A DNA stretch of 64,000 nucleotides, taken from NCBI GenBank assembly GCA_963556145.1, contig OY744465.1, positions 3,782,001-3,846,000 of the forward strand. The letters run 5' to 3'. Positions 58,604 through 64,000 of this stretch are shown here, piece by piece; positions within the stretch are counted from its first letter, which is position 1, and every line of letters begins with the position of its first letter. The DNA is from Hygrocybe punicea (Eukaryota > Basidiomycota > Agaricomycetes > Agaricales > Hygrophoraceae). Position numbers and translations under genes: made by a program. The notes beneath the pieces are model-generated. The model saw only the letters and a list, made by a program, of their open reading frames with translations. It was not told the origin of the DNA and made no database searches.

Positions 58604-58605
58604 TA

Positions 58606-61529
58606 AAGTTTTCTTTATTGTAGTCTAATCATGCCCGACATTACGGTTCAAGACTCGCACGGACTGCACTCGCCTCCGCGATCGAGAGCCCTTGCGCCTC
58701 TCCTTTCCTCGAGTTTCACCCCGGGGTTTCCACCCCTTTTTCCCACGTTGAGGTTTCAGTTTCCCTTTCTTTATTTACTTCGGAGGAGACGTTTCCTGCT
58801 ACCAGTCCTTTCGTCTCCTCCAAAGTATGTTGTTCCTTATTTTTCCCTAGTTACTTCTGATCTCTCGTAGCCTTTAGTTTTTTGGTTTTCTCGCAAACAA
58901 ACTTCGTTACATCGTCACGAATGCCTCATAATGAAACACCAACGAAGCACAAAACCAAACCCAGGCGACATTGTTCGACCTGGAAACGACCTTTGAACCA
59001 ACGGTTAGGGACATGTGCATCAAGGTCACCGAGGATTACCGTGCAGGCAAAATCGACAAGCCCATGGCTATCCTGGAACTCACCGGCGCCATACCTTTCA
59101 GAGCCGTACACGAAGATGATACCGTTAATCGCCAGGCTTTCGGAGCCTATTGTCGCATGCTCGACAGCTACGACAACGTATGAAAGGGTGGATCCGATCG
59201 TTCGAACACACTCAACCGACTTATTGACACCGATTATGGTGAAAGGGACCCAGAGGCCGCACTCAGGGAAACCCGCGACGAAGATGACCCTCTCGTTACT
59301 CGACCGCCTAAACGTGGAGCCAGTAAATCCCTCGATGATACTGACGACCAACCTAATCCTGCGAAACGGCGCGTTAATATCGCCCTTTTCCCGTGGATCG
59401 TCCAGGAATCTCTCCATCCATCGGTCCTCCCTCCCTCCTTACATGAAACATGTTCCTTACTCGAAAACTTCTCATGAGACATCAAGTTTACCGTCGTGTC
59501 CATACTCAACTCTGCTTCCTGCCCCCAGTTCCCTCATTCGGAATGGACCAGTCTTGTCTCCGGGCGCGCCGTCGACCTTGACCATGTCCTGTCTGGACTC
59601 TTCACCACTTCCACCACAAACTCGCGCAAGGAACAAGTTGGGTCCTTCGAGATCTCACTTGGACCTTCTTCCCCCGCTAAGGCCGTCACCTCACACGGCG
59701 AATGGATCACTGCATGGGAACCTACCGTGGAAGCCACCGCATTCGTCTTCCCGCTACGGGAACACGAACTACGACGATTCGGACATTACATTTCCGGACT
59801 ATTCGCGGCCCTACCAGCAGAACAACACCAACGCATCATCACCCTTGACAAAGGCATCCGCGTCCATGTCGCACCACAGCGCGATCTCCTCCTTACCGAC
59901 GCCAACGAGTTCACGGACCTCCAGCTCCACTGGATCCACTCATGGGACAGGCAACTCGAACCACGGCGCACAACCGGTATCACCCCCCAGACTCGACGCC
60001 GAGATCCTTGCCGCCATTGGAACGACAATAAGTGCCCCAACTCCGCGAACAAATGCAATTACGTCCACCATTGCTCCAAGTGTCACTCCACCTCGCACAG
60101 GGCTCCCCACTGCCCACCTAAGCAGCCCTGATCCTTGGTCCCGCCGACCGAAGTACGCTCGCTACCTCGTCTGGGATGACTTTGGCCCGGAACGTGTTTC
60201 CGTCGCGCTATCCAGCCTCCACGAACCGCCGGTGCCGACAGTCCCCCCGAACGAACTCCAGAACATGGCCGCCCTCTCCACGATCCACGAGCACCCGGAA
60301 CTTTTCACGATCATGACCCCCATCCGTGTGGATGTCTTTGCGAGTTACCTTGCCTCCCACCCCAACTGCCCGTTTGTGGAGTCCGTGTGCAACGCTTTAC
60401 ATGTTGGTTTTTGGCCCTGGGCCCAAACCTCCGGTCTCAACTACCCGACTACTTGGGACAATTCGCACCGGCCGATCACTGACCCTTCCCACCATGCCTT
60501 CCTCTTGGAACAACGCGATTCGGAGGTCGCCCTCGGCCAGCTTTCACTGTCCTTTGGTACGGACCTCCTCCCTGGAATGTACAGCATGCCCCTTGGCGTC
60601 GTACTCAAGCCGCATTCTTCAAAGCTCCGTATGGTGGTTGACCAGAGCGCGGAACCCTACTCTCAAAATTCTTTGATCCCGAAGGAGGATCGCTTCGTCC
60701 GGATGGACAACTTGCACCAACTCAGATCCGCCTTGCGCCATGCCCACGCCACTCACCCCGGCCGTTGCCTTGTCGTCTTCAAGTCCGACATGTCTCGCGC
60801 GTACCGCTTGATGCCGATGGTGCCGCTCTGGCAAATCCGTCAAGTAATGACCTTCGCCACCGAGCGCTTCGTGAACCGTTGCAACCATTTTGGCAACGGT
60901 GCTGGCGGGGGCGTTTTCAGTTCATTCGCGTGCCTGGTAACCTGGATTGCAGTGTACGTCGTCCTCATCTTGGACCTCTTCACGTACATCGACGATAACT
61001 TCTCTTGGGAGTTCGCCGATGACCTCACGTGGTATGGCCCTTACAACAAGTTTATGCCCACCAAGCAGGTCCGCCTGCTCGGCCTCTGGGATGACCTCGG
61101 GATCCCCCATGAGGAGAAGAAACAGGAATGGGGGGAGTCCCTCATGATCATCGGCTTCCAGGTTGACCCCAACGCTCTCACCATCACCATGCCCCCCGAC
61201 TGCCGGACCGAACTTCTCGATGCCCTCCGCTCATTTGCCACCCCCGGCCGCCGCTATCCCCTACGCGACTTCCAACGTATGGCTGGCTGGGTGAATTGGG
61301 CACTCAATGTTTACCCCCTTTTACGCCCTGGCCTGTCATCTTTGTATCACAAGATGTCCGGGAAGTCCGTTCCCCACGAACGTCTCTGGGTGAACTCTGC
61401 AGTGGTCCATGAACTCTCCTGGATCGCTTCACACATCGAGGCATCCGCAGGTATCCACCTGCTCTCCTCCATTGCTTGGTCTGCATCTGATGCCGACTTT
61501 ACTTTATTTTCAGATGCCTGCCTGACCGG
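58606..61529 (+). mobile_element. DIRS-like retroelement fragment
   Basis: Contains a zinc-finger gag and an overlapping reverse transcriptase/RNase H frame. The sequence is cut at 61529 inside the RNase H region (LFSDACLTG), where an LTR begins. No tyrosine recombinase is present, consistent with loss of the 3' part. The left boundary is set by the Tc1 element and may be truncated too. Confidence 0.6.
58971..60131 (+). pseudogene. Retroelement gag with zinc fingers, two in-frame stops
   Basis: The start is MFDLETTFEPTVRDMCIKVT, then LTGAIPFRAVHEDDTVNRQA. The same frame continues past TGA at 59181-59183 (DYGERDPEAALRETRDEDDP) and past a TGA near 59473-59475, then RAVDLDHVLSGLFTTST and AFVFPLREHELRRFGHYISG. 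The C-terminal end has a CCCH finger (C-X7-C-X6-C-X3-H) and a CCHC knuckle (C-X2-C-X4-H-X4-C) before stop 60131. These bind the element's RNA. The last part overlaps the reverse transcriptase frame. Confidence 0.7.
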
Positions 61530-61605
61530 TGTAGAGGGCAGGGTCCCTCTATACACGAAAACCCGACATATACGACACAACCCGAATCCGCACAAAGACC
61601 TATAA
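60000..61605 (+). CDS. Reverse transcriptase / RNase H, 3'-truncated
   Basis: The open frame extends back to 58882, but the part before about 60000 is the alternate frame of gag and not RT-like, so the true start is unclear. RT blocks: YSMPLGVVLKPHSSKLRMVV-DQS, VFKSDMSRAYRLMPMVPLWQ (first Asp), GAGGGVFSSFACLVTW and LFTYIDDNFSWEFADD (catalytic YIDD). Thumb and connection follow (IGFQVDPNALTITMPP, FQRMAGWVNWALNVYPLLRP). RNase H starts FTLFSDACLTG, after which the frame reads into an LTR and stops at 61605. This RT type accompanies tyrosine recombinases in fungal DIRS elements. Confidence 0.7.
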
Positions 61606-62235
61606 CGAACCCGATCGAAATACGTTCCAAAATCCACCAAACCCAGATCCGGATCCGATCCGTAACACAGGGCGGCGCTCAACCCGATTGTATACGTTCT
61701 CATCACGACGATCATCAACACCGGTTCACTCCTATACTACAGTTCCTATCACGTTTCGTAGAGACACTGATCGGGTTGATATGTTTCAGTAGATTTGACG
61801 TTTACTGCCTCTTCTCCTAACTGGCCTGTGCAGAGCACCGCCTTGTTTAAGTACTATAAAATGTAGAGATAGTTGTACCAATAATACAAGTTGACTCTTC
61901 ACCCCAAAACGCACAGAACCCTTTCGTACTAAGTCTCTCACCACTTTCCGTTATCCCGTAACAAACCCGCCCTCATTATACCTAAAAACTCTTCGTCAAA
62001 CTTCACGACCCAACCGGATCCGACACCCAAATCAATCCGGACACCAACCCGACCAATCGGACACCAACCCGATCAATCGGAAACCAACCCGACCAATCGG
62101 AAAGGTCCAATCCTCTCCGGTTCCCACTTACGTGACCTCGGATTCTCTACTTGCCACTCCTTTGATCACTTCTACTAGCTGATCACCCTTCACAGTAGAT
62201 TCCCATTCGGATCTACAACCACACTCGCCGTCACA
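61530..62235 (+). mobile_element. LTR (5') of a Ty3/Gypsy-type element
   Basis: Begins TGTAGAGGG exactly where the reverse transcriptase homology ends and finishes ...CGCCGTCACA, giving TG...CA ends, about 706 bp. A TATAAA box at 61855-61860 would serve as its promoter. The second LTR is outside the window, so boundaries are inferred. Confidence 0.6.
62039..62100 (+). repeat. 20-bp tandem repeat in the LTR
   Basis: Three near-identical units of ACCAACCCGAYCAATCGGAM differing at one or two positions. Confidence 0.85.
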
Positions 62236-62252
62236 ACTGGAGCCCACCGCGA
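62236..62252 (+). other. Putative primer-binding site
   Basis: ACTGGAGCCCACCGCGA directly follows the CA end of the LTR; the TGG start after a short spacer is typical of tRNA-primed elements. The tRNA was not identified. Confidence 0.4.
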
Positions 62253-62422
62253 GGAGTGGTTCAAGTACAAATCAACCCAGGTCCCCCATTGCTTCCCGAC
62301 TCCGGTCACATACACGAACCCTTCGAGAAGAACTTTCGCTTTCCGTTAACGATCCGACAAACCAAGAGGAAGTTTTATTTGACGTACCCGAGCACCTAGC
62401 GTCGCACACTGCCCTTCCACTT

Positions 62423-64000
62423 GTGTCCGGATCCGGTACCCCTTTATTTACTCCGTCCAATAGTCCAGAACCTATCGATTTACCCCTCGAAATCCCGGTC
62501 ATCCGCATCTCTTCGGACGAATCTTCCGAATTAAGCTCACCCCCTTCCACACCAACCTCGTCGTCTTCCGCTCAACAACAATCGGCTTCCATTTCTAGTA
62601 CCGTTCTGTCTATCGTCCCGTCTTCGATTTCGTCTCCCGATCCCGTTCCGACATCTAGTATCGTCTCGTCTGCCTCCTCGACATCGTTATCCACGAATTT
62701 TAGTGTTCCACTTCCCGATTTGTCGAATATTGCGATCTCGTCTCCTATAGTTTTTACATCATCGATTCCGGTTCCCGTTGTTCCCATCCCATCTACATCT
62801 ACGTCCTCGATCCCCGTTCCTACACCCGTTATGGCCACTACCCGACAAATGCCTGCACGTGGCCACGCCACGGCTCCAACCTTTGATGGGAACCCGTTAA
62901 ATCTTAAACGTTTCTTCGACGAAGTCGACCTCTTAGCAGACGAGGCCAAACTCGACGACAGGGGCAAAATTAAACATAGTCTTCGGTATGCCAGTATAGC
63001 CGACTTCGAGATTTGGGATCGTTTACCGACAGCGGCTGGTGGCGATTTTGATGATTTTCGAAAAGCGGTTATACAATTATATCCCGGTGCTGAGGACGAT
63101 CGACGATATTCGGTCACGGACCTCGATTGACTTACTATTACACAAGCCCGACATGGGATCCGTACCCGCGCAGAGTTGGGAGAATATTATAGAGAATTCT
63201 TCCGTATCGCGGGTTTCTTACTTGACAAGAGACGGATCTCAGAACGTGAATGAAATCTGGCGTACGAGGCCGGATTCGACCCTGATCTCAAACAGCGGGT
63301 TAAAATGAGGATGCAGTATAGCAAACCCGACCATTTCCACGACGATCCTTACGATTTTCAGGAATTTCACAATTGCGCTCATTTCCTGTTGGCCGGAACC
63401 GCAGCCGACCAAGGATCCTTTACCCGATCCACGTGTACTCGACCCACTCCCGAACCCGTTGTACCAAAAGCGGAACCACCCGATAATGGCATGGCCGATC
63501 TTATGCGGCTTATGACGCAACAAATAGCAATGCTTACCCAGACCATGGCCGCCCAGCATTCGCGTCCGAATCCTATACCACGTCCCCCGGCTCCCCACCT
63601 TACAGACAACGGATCAGTACCGCCTCCGGCGGAAAAATGTTGCTATTTTTGTCACGACCCGATGCACTTGATTCCGCAATGCCCCCACGTCGACGAATAT
63701 ATCTGCAATGGAAAGTGTATCTGCAACGAGGCCGGTCGTGTCGTCTTACCCAACGGATATTTTATCCCTCGTCATATTGTCGGCCGAACTCTTCGGGAAC
63801 GCTTCGACCTTTGGCATGCCCAGAACCCCGGACAGAAAGCAGCAGTCACGACGCAACGCGACCCCCCTCCTCATATGAAGGTCAACATCGTGGAAGTTGT
63901 CGATGTTCCCAACAAAGACGCTCCTCTCCCTTTTGTTAACGAGGTCTATCATTCCACAGTTCATGACCACGTATGTGTTCCTGACGACAATGACTGCGAA
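62423..64000 (+). pseudogene. Ty3/Gypsy-type gag, stop-containing, runs off window
   Basis: A Ser/Pro-rich leader precedes MATTRQMPARGHATAPTFDG, then NLKRFFDEVDLLADEAKLDD and KIKHSLRYASIADFEIWDRL, the capsid-like region of mushroom Gypsy gags. In-frame TGA codons at 63127-63129 (after SVTDLD) and near 63250 (after RISERE) interrupt homologous sequence that continues in frame: TITQARHGIRTRAELGEYYR, AYEAGFDPDLKQRV, YDFQEFHNCAHFLLAGT. A Cys/His cluster follows (CCYFCHDPMHLIPQCP), with VDEYICNGKC after it. The frame remains open to the window end. Confidence 0.72.

Noticed and set aside
1..64000. CRISPR arrays, operons, riboswitches, rRNA or tRNA genes
   Set aside because: No regularly spaced repeats, no polycistronic bacterial layout and no cloverleaf with A and B boxes seen; the DNA is eukaryotic nuclear.

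Overview
The window is nuclear DNA of a filamentous basidiomycete, most likely an Agaricomycete. The evidence is dense spliced genes with 50-70 nt GT-AG introns, short intergenic gaps on both strands, gene content such as a fungal alpha-actinin, a Pob3 without an HMG box, a Cet1-type cap triphosphatase and an Skn1/Kre6 protein, and mushroom-type transposons. No bacterial or organellar features were seen. Gene ends below come from splice junctions read by eye and protein-family landmarks; coordinates give the span from start to stop codon including introns.

Left part (1-22.9 kb). A poorly resolved, possibly broken gene (72-1039) is followed by mitochondrial porin, alpha-actinin and FACT subunit Pob3 (divergent pair), a large RA-PH scaffold protein, a DCAF4-like WD40 protein, a homeodomain factor with an abnormal recognition helix, a PAXBP1/GCFC protein diverging from a Rad60/NIP45 SUMO-like protein, and the cap RNA triphosphatase Cet1.

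Mobile insert 1 (22,878-27,282) is a complete-looking 4.4-kb Mutator-like (MULE) DNA transposon with imperfect terminal inverted repeats, a 9-bp target duplication, a multi-exon transposase and arrays of an 8-bp subterminal motif. It sits 39 bp upstream of the Cet1 start codon.

Middle part (27.4-57.2 kb). ZIP zinc transporter, mitochondrial KHE1-like protein, F-box protein, COX20 (with an apparent GC-AG intron), a decayed pseudogene, a small basic protein, a signal-peptide/single-TM protein, branched-chain 2-oxoacid dehydrogenase E1-alpha, a 334-bp near-perfect inverted repeat between that gene and SMC6, SMC6 (with a 12-nt microexon inside Walker A), a single-TM protein, TAD3, a Ulp2-type SUMO protease, dihydrofolate synthetase and a Kre6/Skn1 glucan-synthesis protein. 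Rad60, SMC6 and Ulp2 all belong to the SUMO/SMC5-6 genome-stability pathway.

Right edge (57.3-64.0 kb) is a transposon nest: a decayed Tc1/mariner copy with clear terminal repeats, a DIRS-like retroelement (zinc-finger gag plus overlapping reverse transcriptase with YIDD) cut off in its RNase H region, and a Ty3/Gypsy-type LTR element whose LTR begins exactly at that cut and whose gag runs off the window. All four internal stops noticed in the two gag genes are TGA.
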